Of a DNA stretch of 64,000 nt, positions 41,581-51,303 are shown piece by piece. The notes beneath the pieces were generated by a model. That model was not told the DNA's origin and ran no database searches. It was given only the letters and a program-made list of their open reading frames with translations. Each line of letters opens with the position of its first letter. The first letter of the stretch is position 1. Where the stretch lies: the NCBI RefSeq assembly GCF_947500405.1, contig NZ_CANMRY010000004.1, positions 1-64,000 on the forward strand. Reading direction: 5' to 3'. The DNA is from an uncultured Maribacter sp. (GTDB lineage: Bacteria > Bacteroidota > Bacteroidia > Flavobacteriales > Flavobacteriaceae). A program made the position numbers and the translations under genes.

Positions 41581-44433
41581 ATGCCAAAAAGAAAAGATTT
41601 AAAATGCGTTTTATTAATAGGATCCGGACCAATAGTTATTGGACAAGCTTGTGAGTTTGATTATGCTGGTTCTCAGTCTCTTAGAAGTTTACGTGAAGAA
41701 GGAATTGAAACAATATTAATTAATAGCAATCCAGCTACAATTATGACAGATCCGTCTATGGCGGATCACGTATACCTTAAGCCTTTAACAACAAAATCTA
41801 TTATAGAGATTCTTAAAAAACATCCTAATATTGATGCCGTTTTACCTACAATGGGAGGACAAACCGCATTAAATTTATGTATTGAGGCAGACGAAAAAGG
41901 AATTTGGGAAGATTTTAATGTAGAGCTTATTGGAGTAGATATTGATGCTATTAATATTACAGAAGATAGAGAACAATTTCGTGAATTAATGCTTAAAATT
42001 GGGGTTGGTATGGCTCCACAAGCTACTGCTACATCTTTCTTAAAAGGTAAGGAAATAGCACAAGAATTTGGTTTTCCTTTAGTTATTAGAGCATCTTACA
42101 CATTGGGTGGTGCAGGAGCATCTATAGTATATAAACCAGAAGATTTTGATGAATTGCTTAGTGTTGGTTTAGAAGTGTCACCAATTCATGAAGTAATGAT
42201 AGATAAAGCCTTAATGGGCTGGAAAGAATACGAATTAGAATTACTACGTGATAAGAATGATAATGTAGTAATTATTTGTGCTATTGAAAATATGGATCCA
42301 ATGGGAATCCATACTGGAGATTCTATCACCGTTGCACCAGCAATGACACTTTCAGATAGAACGTATCAGAAAATGCGTGATATGGCTATACATATGATGC
42401 GTAGTATTGGAGATTTTGCAGGAGGTTGTAACGTGCAATTTGCGGTAAGTCCAGATGAAAATGAAGATATTATTGCAATTGAAATTAATCCTAGAGTATC
42501 TCGTTCTTCGGCATTAGCATCAAAAGCAACGGGGTATCCTATTGCAAAAATAGCCACTAAATTAGCTATTGGCTATCACTTAGATGAGCTAGATAATCAA
42601 ATTACAAAATCTACTTCGGCATTATTTGAGCCTACTTTAGATTATGTTATTGTAAAAATACCACGTTGGAACTTTGATAAGTTCGAAGGTTCTGATCGTA
42701 CTTTAGGTCTGCAAATGAAATCTGTAGGAGAGGTTATGGGTATAGGCCGTTCTTTCCAAGAAGCATTGCATAAAGCAACGCAGTCTTTAGAAATAAAGCG
42801 TAATGGCTTAGGAGCCGATGGTAAGGGGTATAGAGATTATGAAAAAATAATTAGCAAATTAAAAATTCCAAGTTGGGATAGAGTTTTTGTTATTTATGAC
42901 GCTATACAAATTGGAATTCCGCTGAGTAGAATCCATGAGATTACAAAAATAGATATGTGGTTCTTAAAACAATATGAAGAACTACACTTTTTAGAAAAAG
43001 AAATTTCTACTTATACTATAGCATCTTTGAACAAAGATTTAATGTTAGAGGCTAAGCAAAAAGGTTTTGCAGACCGCCAAATAGCACATATGTTAGATTG
43101 TTATGAAAGCGAAGTTTATAACAAGAGAGTAGAAATGAATATAAACAGGGTGTACAAGCTTGTAGATACCTGTGCGGCAGAATTTAAAGCAATGACGCCA
43201 TATTACTATTCTACTTTTGAAGCAGAAATAGAAACTCCAGAAGGTGAACTTTATGTTGCAAATGACAGTGAAGTTACCGATAAGAAAAAAATAGTAGTAT
43301 TAGGTTCAGGACCAAACCGAATAGGTCAGGGGATAGAGTTTGATTACTGTTGTGTACATGGCGTTTTAGCAGCGGCAGAATGTGGTTATGAAACTGTTAT
43401 GATTAACTGTAATCCAGAAACGGTTTCTACCGATTTTGATACGGCAGATAAATTATATTTTGAACCCGTTTTTTGGGAACATATTTATGATATAATTCGT
43501 CATGAAAAACCAGAAGGAGTTATTGTACAGTTAGGAGGGCAAACGGCCTTAAAATTAGCAGAAAAATTAGAGAAATACGGTATAAAGATTATAGGAACTA
43601 GCTTTGATGCTTTAGATTTAGCAGAAGATAGAGGACGTTTCTCTGATTTATTAACCGATTTAAAAATACCTTTTCCAAAATTTGGAATAGCAGAAACTGC
43701 AGACGAAGCTTCTGCGTTGGCGGATGAATTAGATTTTCCTTTATTAATTAGACCTTCTTATGTTCTAGGTGGGCAAGGAATGAAAATTGTAATTAATAAG
43801 GAGGAGTTAGAAGAACACGTTGTTAATTTACTAAAATCTATTCCAGGAAATAAGCTTCTTTTAGATCATTATTTAGATGGTGCAATAGAAGCAGAAGCAG
43901 ATGCTATCTGTGATGGGGAAGATGTTTATATTATAGGTATAATGGAGCATATAGAGCCTTGTGGCGTACACTCTGGCGATAGTAACTCTACATTACCACC
44001 TTTTAACTTAGGGGAGTTTGTAATGCAACAAATAAAAGATCATACAAAGAAAATAGCATTAGCTTTAAATACAGTAGGTCTTATTAATATTCAGTTCGCA
44101 ATTAAAGATGATACAGTTTATATTATAGAAGCAAATCCAAGAGCTTCAAGAACGGTTCCTTTTATTGCTAAGGCTTATAAAGAACCTTATGTAAATTATG
44201 CAACTAAGGTAATGATAGGCGATAAGAAGTTAAAAGATTTTAACTTTAATCCAAAATTAGATGGGTATGCTATAAAACAACCAGTATTCTCTTTTAATAA
44301 ATTTCCTAACGTAAATAAAAACTTAGGACCAGAAATGAAGAGTACTGGCGAAAGTATTTTATTCATTGATAGTTTAAAAGATGATGAATTTTATAACCTG
44401 TATTCAAGACGTAAAATGTATTTGAGTAAGTAA
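41581..44433 (+). CDS. carB: Carbamoyl-phosphate synthase large subunit
   Basis: This 950-residue enzyme makes carbamoyl phosphate for arginine and pyrimidine synthesis with the CarA amidotransferase. Two ATP-grasp halves are present: residues about 1-400 (LLIGSGPIVIGQACEFDYAG, then RASYTLGGAGASIV) and about 560-940 (VLGSGPNRIGQGIEFDYCC, RPSYVLGGQGMKIV), joined by the oligomerisation domain. The protein ends soon after the second half, so the C-terminal MGS-like allosteric domain of about 120 residues found in E. coli CarB (1073 residues) is absent. carA is not adjacent. Terminators bound the gene on both sides. Confidence 0.96.
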   Translation: MPKRKDLKCVLLIGSGPIVIGQACEFDYAGSQSLRSLREEGIETILINSNPATIMTDPSMADHVYLKPLTTKSIIEILKKHPNIDAVLPTMGGQTALNLCIEADEKGIWEDFNVELIGVDIDAINITEDREQFRELMLKIGVGMAPQATATSFLKGKEIAQEFGFPLVIRASYTLGGAGASIVYKPEDFDELLSVGLEVSPIHEVMIDKALMGWKEYELELLRDKNDNVVIICAIENMDPMGIHTGDSITVAPAMTLSDRTYQKMRDMAIHMMRSIGDFAGGCNVQFAVSPDENEDIIAIEINPRVSRSSALASKATGYPIAKIATKLAIGYHLDELDNQITKSTSALFEPTLDYVIVKIPRWNFDKFEGSDRTLGLQMKSVGEVMGIGRSFQEALHKATQSLEIKRNGLGADGKGYRDYEKIISKLKIPSWDRVFVIYDAIQIGIPLSRIHEITKIDMWFLKQYEELHFLEKEISTYTIASLNKDLMLEAKQKGFADRQIAHMLDCYESEVYNKRVEMNINRVYKLVDTCAAEFKAMTPYYYSTFEAEIETPEGELYVANDSEVTDKKKIVVLGSGPNRIGQGIEFDYCCVHGVLAAAECGYETVMINCNPETVSTDFDTADKLYFEPVFWEHIYDIIRHEKPEGVIVQLGGQTALKLAEKLEKYGIKIIGTSFDALDLAEDRGRFSDLLTDLKIPFPKFGIAETADEASALADELDFPLLIRPSYVLGGQGMKIVINKEELEEHVVNLLKSIPGNKLLLDHYLDGAIEAEADAICDGEDVYIIGIMEHIEPCGVHSGDSNSTLPPFNLGEFVMQQIKDHTKKIALALNTVGLINIQFAIKDDTVYIIEANPRASRTVPFIAKAYKEPYVNYATKVMIGDKKLKDFNFNPKLDGYAIKQPVFSFNKFPNVNKNLGPEMKSTGESILFIDSLKDDEFYNLYSRRKMYLSK

Positions 44434-44469
44434 TACGCTTTTTTATAAAAGAAGTTATTTAAATTTTAA

Positions 44470-44504
44470 AAACCTCAAAGAGATTATCTCTTTGAGGTTT
44501 TTTT
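44470..44504 (+). terminator. Terminator of carB
   Basis: AAACCTCAAAGAGAT (44470-44484) is an inverted repeat of ATCTCTTTGAGGTTT (44486-44500), followed by a T run. It also faces the convergent gene at 44562. Confidence 0.88.
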
Positions 44505-44561
44505 GTTAAATGAAAAGATAGTGTTTGGTAACTAAATCTCATTAAAAATTTGAATGGAATT

Positions 44562-44912
44562 TTAGTTATACCAGACGGCATAACGTTTTCTTCGTAATTC
44601 TAATGCTAAAGTTTCTTCCATTTTTAGAGCTGCTTCTCTAGTTTTTAGAGGGGCTATATGCTGGTATAAACTACCTCTTAAATACATGCCATATTTTTCT
44701 ACAATAGTAGCCGATATTTTGTACCCTTTTTTATTTTTGTAACCAGTTTTATGTTGTTCAAAACGCTCTTTAGGAGTCTTACTTGTCATGCCAACATACA
44801 AGCACTCTAAAACGCCATTAAATTGCGGATTAGCTTCTCTAAATTTTCTGTTTTCCGTAAACACTTTTTTAGAAAGTTCAATTACATAAATATGATATGT
44901 TTCTTTTGGCAT
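44562..44912 (-). CDS. GIY-YIG-like small protein
   Basis: This 116-residue protein has HIYVIEL near the N-terminus and CLYVGMTSKTPKERFEQHKT at about 37-56. Together these resemble the GIY-YIG nuclease core in divergent form. A Glu in KMEETLALELRRK could be the metal-binding residue. Small stand-alone GIY-YIG proteins are common and mostly uncharacterised, so nuclease activity is not assured. It follows gnd's stop region on the opposite side of a 129-base gap from carB and may be cotranscribed behind it, being 21 bases from gnd. Confidence 0.65.
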   Translation of the reverse strand: MPKETYHIYVIELSKKVFTENRKFREANPQFNGVLECLYVGMTSKTPKERFEQHKTGYKNKKGYKISATIVEKYGMYLRGSLYQHIAPLKTREAALKMEETLALELRRKRYAVWYN

Positions 44913-44933
44913 TGTGTATAAAAATACCTTTAA

Positions 44934-46337
44934 TTACCACTCCGTATGAAAAATACCTTCTTTATCAGTTCGTTCATAGGTATGAGAGCCAAAATGGTCT
45001 CTTTGCGCTTGTATTAAATTCAAAGGCAAACGGTTAGATGTATACGCATCAAAATAAGTTAAAGAATTAGATAGCCCCGGTAAAGGAATACCATTTACAG
45101 CAGCATAAGAAACTAACTCTCTAGCAGAATCTACAGTATTTTGTATTTTTTCTATAAAAGAAGGAGAAAGCAGTAAGTTAGGTAATTCTTTATCTATGTT
45201 AAAAGCTTCTGTAATGTCGGCTAATAAACCAGCTCTGATAATACAACCTGCACGCCATATTTTGGCTATAATAGCTATATCTAATTCATAACCATACTCT
45301 TTAGAAGCATCGGCTAATTGGTGTAAACCTTGTGCATATGTTATAATAAAAGAAAAGTATAAAGCCTCTTCAGTAATTTTTTCCAGTTTTTCTTTGTCCA
45401 TTAGAGTAACCGTAGGCTTATCATATAAAGCATCAGCCTTAACACGTTCTTCTTTTAAGGCAGAGATTTCTCGCATACTTACCGCAACGTCTATAGATGG
45501 TACTGGTATACCTAAATCCATTGCATTTTGGCTAGTCCATTTTCCAGTACCTTTTTGCTTGGCTTTATCTAATATTTTATCTATCAAATCACCATCTCCT
45601 AAATCATCTTTCTTATTTAAAATTTCGGAAGTAATTTCTACTAAGAAAGATTGAAGTCTTCCGGCATTCCATTTAGAATAGGTTTGGTGTAATTCCGCAT
45701 TGGTATAATTTCCACCCTTTTTAAGGATATTGTATATTTCGGAAGTCAGTTGCATTAAGCCGTATTCTATACCATTATGTACCATTTTTACATAATTCCC
45801 TGCAGATTTTGGTCCTAAATAGGCAACACAAGGTTCACCTTTATATTTTGCAGAAACTGCTTCAAAAATAGGTTTAACGTGTTGGTAAGCTTCTTTGTTA
45901 CCGCCAGGCATAATACTAGGTCCTAAACGAGCACCTTTAGCACCTCCAGAAACTCCAGAGCCAAAAAAGTGTATTCCTTTTTCTGCTAAATAAGCATCCC
46001 TACGATCTGTATCTGTAAAGAAAGAGTTTCCGCCATCTATAATAATGTCCCCTTTATCTAAAAACGGTAATAGACCATCAATAACGCTATCTACAATTTT
46101 ACCAGCAGGTACTAATAACATTATTTTTCTTGGAGAGGAAAGAGCATTTACAAAAGTTACAGCATCTGTAGAAGCGTTAACTTTACTAGTATCGCCACCT
46201 TCTTTTTGTAATGCAGTTACTTTTTCGGTATCTAAATCGTGTCCAAAAGCAGAAAAACCATTGTCTGCAACATTTAATATAAAGTTACGACCCATAACTC
46301 CTAATCCTACTAATCCAAAATCGTATGATTTTCCCAT
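44934..46337 (-). CDS. gnd: 6-phosphogluconate dehydrogenase, decarboxylating
   Basis: This 467-residue enzyme of the oxidative pentose phosphate pathway oxidises 6-phosphogluconate to ribulose-5-phosphate with NADP. The Rossmann motif GLVGLGVMGRNF is at the N-terminus. IIDGGNSFFTDTDRR, the GVSGGAKGARLGPSIMPGG signature and HNGIEYGLMQL (catalytic Lys and Glu regions) follow. The C-terminal tail that reaches into the dimer partner is present. It is divergent from zwf-pgl across 303 bases, so the whole oxidative branch is encoded here. Confidence 0.97.
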   Translation of the reverse strand: MGKSYDFGLVGLGVMGRNFILNVADNGFSAFGHDLDTEKVTALQKEGGDTSKVNASTDAVTFVNALSSPRKIMLLVPAGKIVDSVIDGLLPFLDKGDIIIDGGNSFFTDTDRRDAYLAEKGIHFFGSGVSGGAKGARLGPSIMPGGNKEAYQHVKPIFEAVSAKYKGEPCVAYLGPKSAGNYVKMVHNGIEYGLMQLTSEIYNILKKGGNYTNAELHQTYSKWNAGRLQSFLVEITSEILNKKDDLGDGDLIDKILDKAKQKGTGKWTSQNAMDLGIPVPSIDVAVSMREISALKEERVKADALYDKPTVTLMDKEKLEKITEEALYFSFIITYAQGLHQLADASKEYGYELDIAIIAKIWRAGCIIRAGLLADITEAFNIDKELPNLLLSPSFIEKIQNTVDSARELVSYAAVNGIPLPGLSNSLTYFDAYTSNRLPLNLIQAQRDHFGSHTYERTDKEGIFHTEW

Positions 46338-46640
46338 TTGTTTTATTTTAATCTATACTCCTAAATAAAATATTTTGTTTGTTGTGTTACTACTTATCGT
46401 CTAAAAAAAATAGTAGAATCAAAAGTAATAGAAAAAAATTAGTTTTAATATTATTTACACTTTTGAAACTATTAAATTAATGTTGTTTTAAATAAGAAAT
46501 AATAGAATCTATTTTGGCATTACGTATTTTATATTGCATAATTATGATTAATTTTCGCAATGAAAAATAGGAGTAGACCCTAATTGTAATTAGATATTAA
46601 TGCTTAGAGGTTTTGAAAAGGAATAATTAGAATAAATTAT
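46338..46640. other. Divergent gnd/zwf intergenic region
   Basis: There are 303 bases without a gene. A reverse-strand TACTTTTG (46427 to 46420) could be the gnd -7 box, without a clear -33 partner. No consensus promoter was found for zwf and no operator-like palindrome stands out. Confidence 0.5.
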
Positions 46641-48173
46641 ATGAACAAGACAGAAAACCAAATGCTTATTATTTTTGGAGCTTCGGGAGATTTAACTGCA
46701 AGGAAATTAGTGCCAGCACTTTTTAATCTTTTTAGAGATAAACATATTCCAGATAATTTTGTTGTATTAGGGGTAAGTAGAAGTGATTTATCGGATACTG
46801 ATTTTAGAAAAAAGGTGGCAATAGAGAGTTTACATCTTAAGGATAAAGTAAAAGTTAGAGATCTTAGTTTGATTACTAGTTTTTCTAAAAAACTTTTTTA
46901 TGAAGATTTAGGAGAAAATTACGACACTAATTATGATAAATTAGCTAAAAGGATAGGGGATTTAAATACGAAGTTTAGTATAGGTAATAATTATATGTTT
47001 TACTTATCTACACCACCCAGTTTGTTTGAAGCAATATCTAAAAACTTAGCAGAGCAAGGACTTAATGATGAAACAGAAGGTTTTAAACGTTTAATTGTAG
47101 AAAAACCTTTTGGCTATGATTTAGAAACTGCTAAGAATTTAAATAAAGGAATTCAAAAATATTTTAAAGAATCTCAGATATATAGAATAGATCACTATTT
47201 AGGAAAAGAAACAGTACAAAACCTTTTAGTTACACGTTTTGCCAACAGTATTTTTGAACCTCTTTGGAATAGAAACTACATACACCATGTAGAAATTACA
47301 AATGCAGAGAGTAATGGGGTAGGTACTCGTGGAGGATATTATGATAATTCTGGTGCTTTAAGAGATATGTTCCAGAACCATTTATTACAAATAGTTTCTT
47401 TAATTGTAATGGAACCACCAATAGCGGCTAATGCGCAGGAGATTAGAAATGAAAAAGTAAAAGCGTTACGATCTTTAAGAATAATGAAAGATGAAAAAAC
47501 GCTTAATGAAAATACGATTAGAGCCCAGTATGTAAGTTCTAAAGTTAACGGAGAAGTTGTAAAAGGGTATAGAGAAGAAGAAGGAGTAAATCCAGAATCT
47601 ACAACTGAAACTTATGCTGCAATTAAGTTTTTTGTAGACAATTGGCGTTGGAAAGATGTTCCTTTTTATGTGCGTACTGCTAAGTGTATGCCAACAAAGG
47701 TAACCGAGGTGGTAATTCATTTTAAAACACCGCACCATCAAATTTTTCAAGATTCAAGCGCACTTAATAAAGACAATAAGCTTATTATAAGAATACAGCC
47801 AGATGAAGGTATTTTAGTAAAATTTGGCGTAAAAGTTCCAGGTCAAGGATTTAAAGTAGAGCGAGCAAATTTAGATTTTTATTATTCTGATTTAGAAGAA
47901 ACAACTGTAATGGAGGCCTATGAACGTTTGCTGTTAGATGCCATGCAAGGAGACGCTACACTTTATGCTAGAGCAGACGAAGTAGAGGCAGCTTGGAAAT
48001 TTGTAGATCCAATTTTGGAATATTGGAAAAATGCTAAAGATGTTAGAATGTATGGTTATTCTGCCGGAGTTTGGGGTCCAAAAAATGCAGACAACCTTAT
48101 AGAAGGAATAGGAACCTGGCGTAATCCTGAAGAAAGTTTAGCAGAAGATCCTGGTTTTTGTGTTATTTGTTAA
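46641..48173 (+). CDS. zwf: Glucose-6-phosphate dehydrogenase
   Basis: This 510-residue NADP-dependent enzyme takes glucose-6-phosphate into the pentose phosphate pathway. The nucleotide-binding motif FGASGDLTARKLVP is at 14-27. The substrate-binding signature RIDHYLGKETVQN lies near 183-195, with the catalytic His in DHY. The length is normal. It is followed by pgl after 33 bases and is divergent from gnd. It competes for glucose-6-phosphate with the trehalose synthase encoded earlier in the window. Confidence 0.97.
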   Translation: MNKTENQMLIIFGASGDLTARKLVPALFNLFRDKHIPDNFVVLGVSRSDLSDTDFRKKVAIESLHLKDKVKVRDLSLITSFSKKLFYEDLGENYDTNYDKLAKRIGDLNTKFSIGNNYMFYLSTPPSLFEAISKNLAEQGLNDETEGFKRLIVEKPFGYDLETAKNLNKGIQKYFKESQIYRIDHYLGKETVQNLLVTRFANSIFEPLWNRNYIHHVEITNAESNGVGTRGGYYDNSGALRDMFQNHLLQIVSLIVMEPPIAANAQEIRNEKVKALRSLRIMKDEKTLNENTIRAQYVSSKVNGEVVKGYREEEGVNPESTTETYAAIKFFVDNWRWKDVPFYVRTAKCMPTKVTEVVIHFKTPHHQIFQDSSALNKDNKLIIRIQPDEGILVKFGVKVPGQGFKVERANLDFYYSDLEETTVMEAYERLLLDAMQGDATLYARADEVEAAWKFVDPILEYWKNAKDVRMYGYSAGVWGPKNADNLIEGIGTWRNPEESLAEDPGFCVIC

Positions 48174-48206
48174 ATAACCTTTTTATTATTATAGAATATA
48201 TTTAGA

Positions 48207-48926
48207 ATGAAAATACATATATACAATACAAAGCAAGAAGTAGCAATAAACTTTTCTAATTATCTTGCTACACTAATAAAAGAAAAAAATACTGTACATA
48301 TAGCTTTATCTGGAGGAAGTACTCCTAAAATTGTTTTTGAGGAACTAGCTTCTAATTTTTTAGAAAAAATAAATTGGAGCGGAGTACATTTATATTGGGG
48401 AGATGAGCGTTGCGTTGCCTCTACAGATTCTGAGAGTAATTATAAAATGACGGTAGATTACCTTATTTCCAAAATAAACATACCACAGGAGAATATACAT
48501 AGAATAAAAGGGGAGCAAGCTCCTTCTATAGAGGCGATTAGGTATAGCGAAGTTTTAATAAAAGAATTGCCACAAGAAAATACCTTACCAAAATTTGATT
48601 TAGTTATTCTTGGTATGGGAGATGATGGGCATACAGCATCTATTTTTCCTCATGAAATTAATTTATGGGATTCAAAGAATATTTGTGAGGTAGCGATACA
48701 TCCAGATTCTGGTCAAAAAAGAATTTCTTTAACAGGAGCTGTTATTAATAACGCAGACACCGTTGCTTTTTTAGTTACAGGAGAAAGTAAAAAAGAAAAG
48801 GTAGATATAATTGTAAACAAAAAAGGAGATTATAAGCAATACCCTGCAAGTCTTGTTGCTCCAAAATCTAATAATTTAATTTGGTTTTTAGATACAGCAG
48901 CAGCGCAAGAAATTAAGAAAAAGTAG
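48207..48926 (+). CDS. pgl: 6-phosphogluconolactonase
   Basis: This 239-residue DevB-type enzyme hydrolyses 6-phosphogluconolactone. Family signatures are ALSGGSTPKIVFE near 33-45, WGDERCVASTDSESNYKM near 71-88 and ILGMGDDGHTASIFP near 132-146. It lies 33 bases after zwf, so the two form an operon. Its stop is one base from the stop of the convergent thioesterase gene, leaving no room for a terminator between them. Confidence 0.95.
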   Translation: MKIHIYNTKQEVAINFSNYLATLIKEKNTVHIALSGGSTPKIVFEELASNFLEKINWSGVHLYWGDERCVASTDSESNYKMTVDYLISKINIPQENIHRIKGEQAPSIEAIRYSEVLIKELPQENTLPKFDLVILGMGDDGHTASIFPHEINLWDSKNICEVAIHPDSGQKRISLTGAVINNADTVAFLVTGESKKEKVDIIVNKKGDYKQYPASLVAPKSNNLIWFLDTAAAQEIKKK

Positions 48927-48927
48927 C

Positions 48928-49470
48928 CTATAAGTCTATTTTTACATTTTCATTATTTAGCTCTTCTATATGTTCTTCTATTTTAAATTTAGAAGCTTTA
49001 AAATTAGAAGTTCTTTTTATAGATTGCTCTTTACGTTTAATACTCCTAGAAAAACGACGTATACCTTGTTCCGAATCAATCACTAAACCAGGAATTGGAG
49101 CATTTTCGCCATTAGGGCCTTTTGCAACCATTGTAAAATAAGAAGAATTACAATGCTTTTTTACTCCAGTAGTAATATTTTCGGACTCTACACGAACACC
49201 AACAACCATAGAGGTTCTTCCGGTATAATTTACCGAAGCTTTTAAAGTAACAAGCTCTCCAACTTCAATAGGGTTTAAAAAATCTACTTTGTTTACAGAT
49301 GCTGTTACACAATAATGTTGGGAATGTTTAGAGGCACATGCAAAAGCAATTTGATCCATTAAATTTAAAATATGCCCTCCATGTACTTTTCCACTAAAAT
49401 TAGAGTGCGCAGGTAGCATTAATTCTGTAATAGATACTCTGGATTCTTTAGAGTTTTTATAATTTTTCAT
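48928..49470 (-). CDS. Acyl-CoA thioesterase (hotdog fold)
   Basis: This 180-residue protein has the hotdog thioesterase signature: LPAHSNFSGKVHGGHILNLMDQ near 17-38, then a strand with VTASVNKVDFLNPIEVGELV. It resembles the YciA/ACOT class that hydrolyses acyl-CoA. The last 35 residues are a charged extension. It lies 36 bases after a small membrane-anchored protein gene, probably in one transcript with rmuC. Confidence 0.88.
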   Translation of the reverse strand: MKNYKNSKESRVSITELMLPAHSNFSGKVHGGHILNLMDQIAFACASKHSQHYCVTASVNKVDFLNPIEVGELVTLKASVNYTGRTSMVVGVRVESENITTGVKKHCNSSYFTMVAKGPNGENAPIPGLVIDSEQGIRRFSRSIKRKEQSIKRTSNFKASKFKIEEHIEELNNENVKIDL

Positions 49471-49506
49471 TTGGTTGTTATACTAAAGTTGGTAATTTTT
49501 TCTATT

Positions 49507-49872
49507 TTAATTTCCAAAATGAGGAGATTTTTCTGATGCTACTTCAGTAACAAAATATTTAGTGTCTCCTAACCAAAAGAAAGTAGCATAACGTTCCACA
49601 TACTGGAGCTTTACATACTTTCCTTGGTATTCTTTTAATTTTGAAATTACTTCTTTGTCTTTATCTAAAACCGAAAAAGAAAATATTTGCGCTCCAGATA
49701 TTCCTTGGCTAATTTCTCCTTCCCATGTTTTAGCTATAACCCCTTTACGGCTAATTTTAATAAGTTCTCCAGAGCGTACTCCTTCGCTAAAAGGAACGTA
49801 ATAAATAAAAGCATAGTAGGCAGCTAATACAGCTACCACAGTTATAATAATTAGACTTATAATTTTTTTCAT
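49507..49872 (-). CDS. Small membrane-anchored protein
   Basis: This 121-residue protein has one N-terminal membrane segment (residues 3-24), then a small beta-rich domain: YYVPFSEGVRSGELIKISRK, VIAKTWEGEISQG, and FSVLDKDKEVISKL. Flavobacterial databases sometimes call this type 6-phosphogluconate dehydrogenase; the sequence shows no dehydrogenase features, so that name should be avoided. Function unknown. It lies between rmuC (26-base gap) and the thioesterase gene. Confidence 0.75.
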   Translation of the reverse strand: MKKIISLIIITVVAVLAAYYAFIYYVPFSEGVRSGELIKISRKGVIAKTWEGEISQGISGAQIFSFSVLDKDKEVISKLKEYQGKYVKLQYVERYATFFWLGDTKYFVTEVASEKSPHFGN

Positions 49873-49898
49873 TTTTAGTGTGTTTTTTAAAATGTTTT

Positions 49899-51239
49899 TT
49901 ATTTTATTTTAGGCGCTTCAAAATCGTCTTCTTGAGCACGTTTTAATAATGGCTCAGGAATAGACTTTTTAGCTTTAGCACCCATTTTTTTAAGCTTTTC
50001 AATACTCGTAATTATATTTCCACGACCTTCTACAAGTTTGTTCATGGCTCCTTTGTATTCGCCTTTAGCCTCATCAATTTTTTTACCAACTTTTAATAAA
50101 TCATTAGTAAAACCTTCAAATTTATCATACAAAGCACCAGCCTGCCTTGCAATCTCAATTGCATTACGTTGTTGTTTTTCATTATTCCACATGCTATCTA
50201 TAGTGCGCAATGTAGCTAATAGGGTAGAGGGAGTAACAATAACTATATTTTGTTCAAAGGCTTTATTATAAAGTGCATTGTCAGCATTTACAGCAATAGC
50301 AAAAGCTGGTTCTATAGGGACAAACATGAGAACAAAATCAGGGCTTTCCATAGCATAAAGGTCTTCATACTTTTTAGCCGAAAGTTGGTCTACATGCCTT
50401 TTTAAAGAATTTAAATGGTCTTTCAAGAATCGTTCTTTATCCTCTTCTTCTGCATTAATAAACCTTTCATAATCGGTTAAAGATACTTTGGAATCTACCA
50501 CCATTTTTTTACCATCGGGTAAATTTATAATAACATCTGGTAAAACTCTAGAACCGTCTTCTCTAGTAAAGCTTTGTTGTACACTATACTCACGATCTTT
50601 TTCTAATCCAGATTTTTCTAAAACACGCTCTAAAACTAGCTCCCCCCAATTACCTTGCATTTTACTATCGCCTTTAAGAGCTTTAGTTAAGTTTTCTGCT
50701 TCTTGCGAAATTTTTAAATTCTGGCTTTGTAGATTAACAAGCTGTTCTTTTAGAGCAGAGTGTATACTAATGTTTTCTTTTTGACTATCCTCTACCTTTT
50801 TTTCAAATAATTGAATTTTTTCTTGTAATGGAGAAAGAATGTTTTTTATGTTTTTTTGATTTTGCTCTGTAAACTTTAGACTTTTTTCCTCTAAAATTTT
50901 ATTCGCTAGGTTTTCAAACTCTTTAGTAAATTTTTCTTGGAGCTTCTCTACTTCCACTTTTTGTTCGGAGTTTTTTTCTTGTAAATTTTCTATGTCAGAC
51001 TGGTAACGAACAATTTGATTACTCATTTGTTCTTTTTCTTGCTGTAAATGTCTTTTATGTTCTATTTCATCAGCCAAATTAGCCTCTATAGAAGAGATGT
51101 TATTTTGCAGCTGTTTTTCTCTTTCTTCTAAAGCGCTTTGGCTAGATTTTGTTTTAAGCAACTGTATGTAATTGCCTAAAAAATAACCAATAGCAAGGCA
51201 TATAATGCCAATTAAAATGTAAATAAGATATGTGTTCAT
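49899..51239 (-). CDS. rmuC: DNA recombination protein RmuC
   Basis: This 446-residue protein has an N-terminal membrane segment (about 4-22) and a long coiled coil (about 30-190). The RmuC domain follows: GNWGELVLERVLEKSGLEKD near 195-214, LPDVIINLPDGKKMVVDSKV near 235-254, FVLMFVPIEPAFA near 305. The family is nuclease-like and limits recombination at inverted repeats. The Asp/Glu/Lys positions of a PD-(D/E)xK core are conserved (PDVI, VDSKV). It ends with a basic, charged tail. It is located downstream of btuD. Confidence 0.93.
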   Translation of the reverse strand: MNTYLIYILIGIICLAIGYFLGNYIQLLKTKSSQSALEEREKQLQNNISSIEANLADEIEHKRHLQQEKEQMSNQIVRYQSDIENLQEKNSEQKVEVEKLQEKFTKEFENLANKILEEKSLKFTEQNQKNIKNILSPLQEKIQLFEKKVEDSQKENISIHSALKEQLVNLQSQNLKISQEAENLTKALKGDSKMQGNWGELVLERVLEKSGLEKDREYSVQQSFTREDGSRVLPDVIINLPDGKKMVVDSKVSLTDYERFINAEEEDKERFLKDHLNSLKRHVDQLSAKKYEDLYAMESPDFVLMFVPIEPAFAIAVNADNALYNKAFEQNIVIVTPSTLLATLRTIDSMWNNEKQQRNAIEIARQAGALYDKFEGFTNDLLKVGKKIDEAKGEYKGAMNKLVEGRGNIITSIEKLKKMGAKAKKSIPEPLLKRAQEDDFEAPKIK

Positions 51240-51303
51240 TTATAATCTATAATATGCAAGTAAAGATAGTGGTTCTGCATTTATTTTTAGCAAACTAATA
51301 AAG

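Noticed and set aside
46338-46640. Riboswitch or small RNA in the gnd/zwf gap
   Set aside because: No conserved riboswitch core, strong hairpin or promoter-terminator pair was seen.
49507-49872. 6-phosphogluconate dehydrogenase, a label sometimes attached to this small protein type
   Set aside because: It is 121 residues with a membrane anchor and no Rossmann or 6PGDH motif; the true gnd is at 44934-46337.
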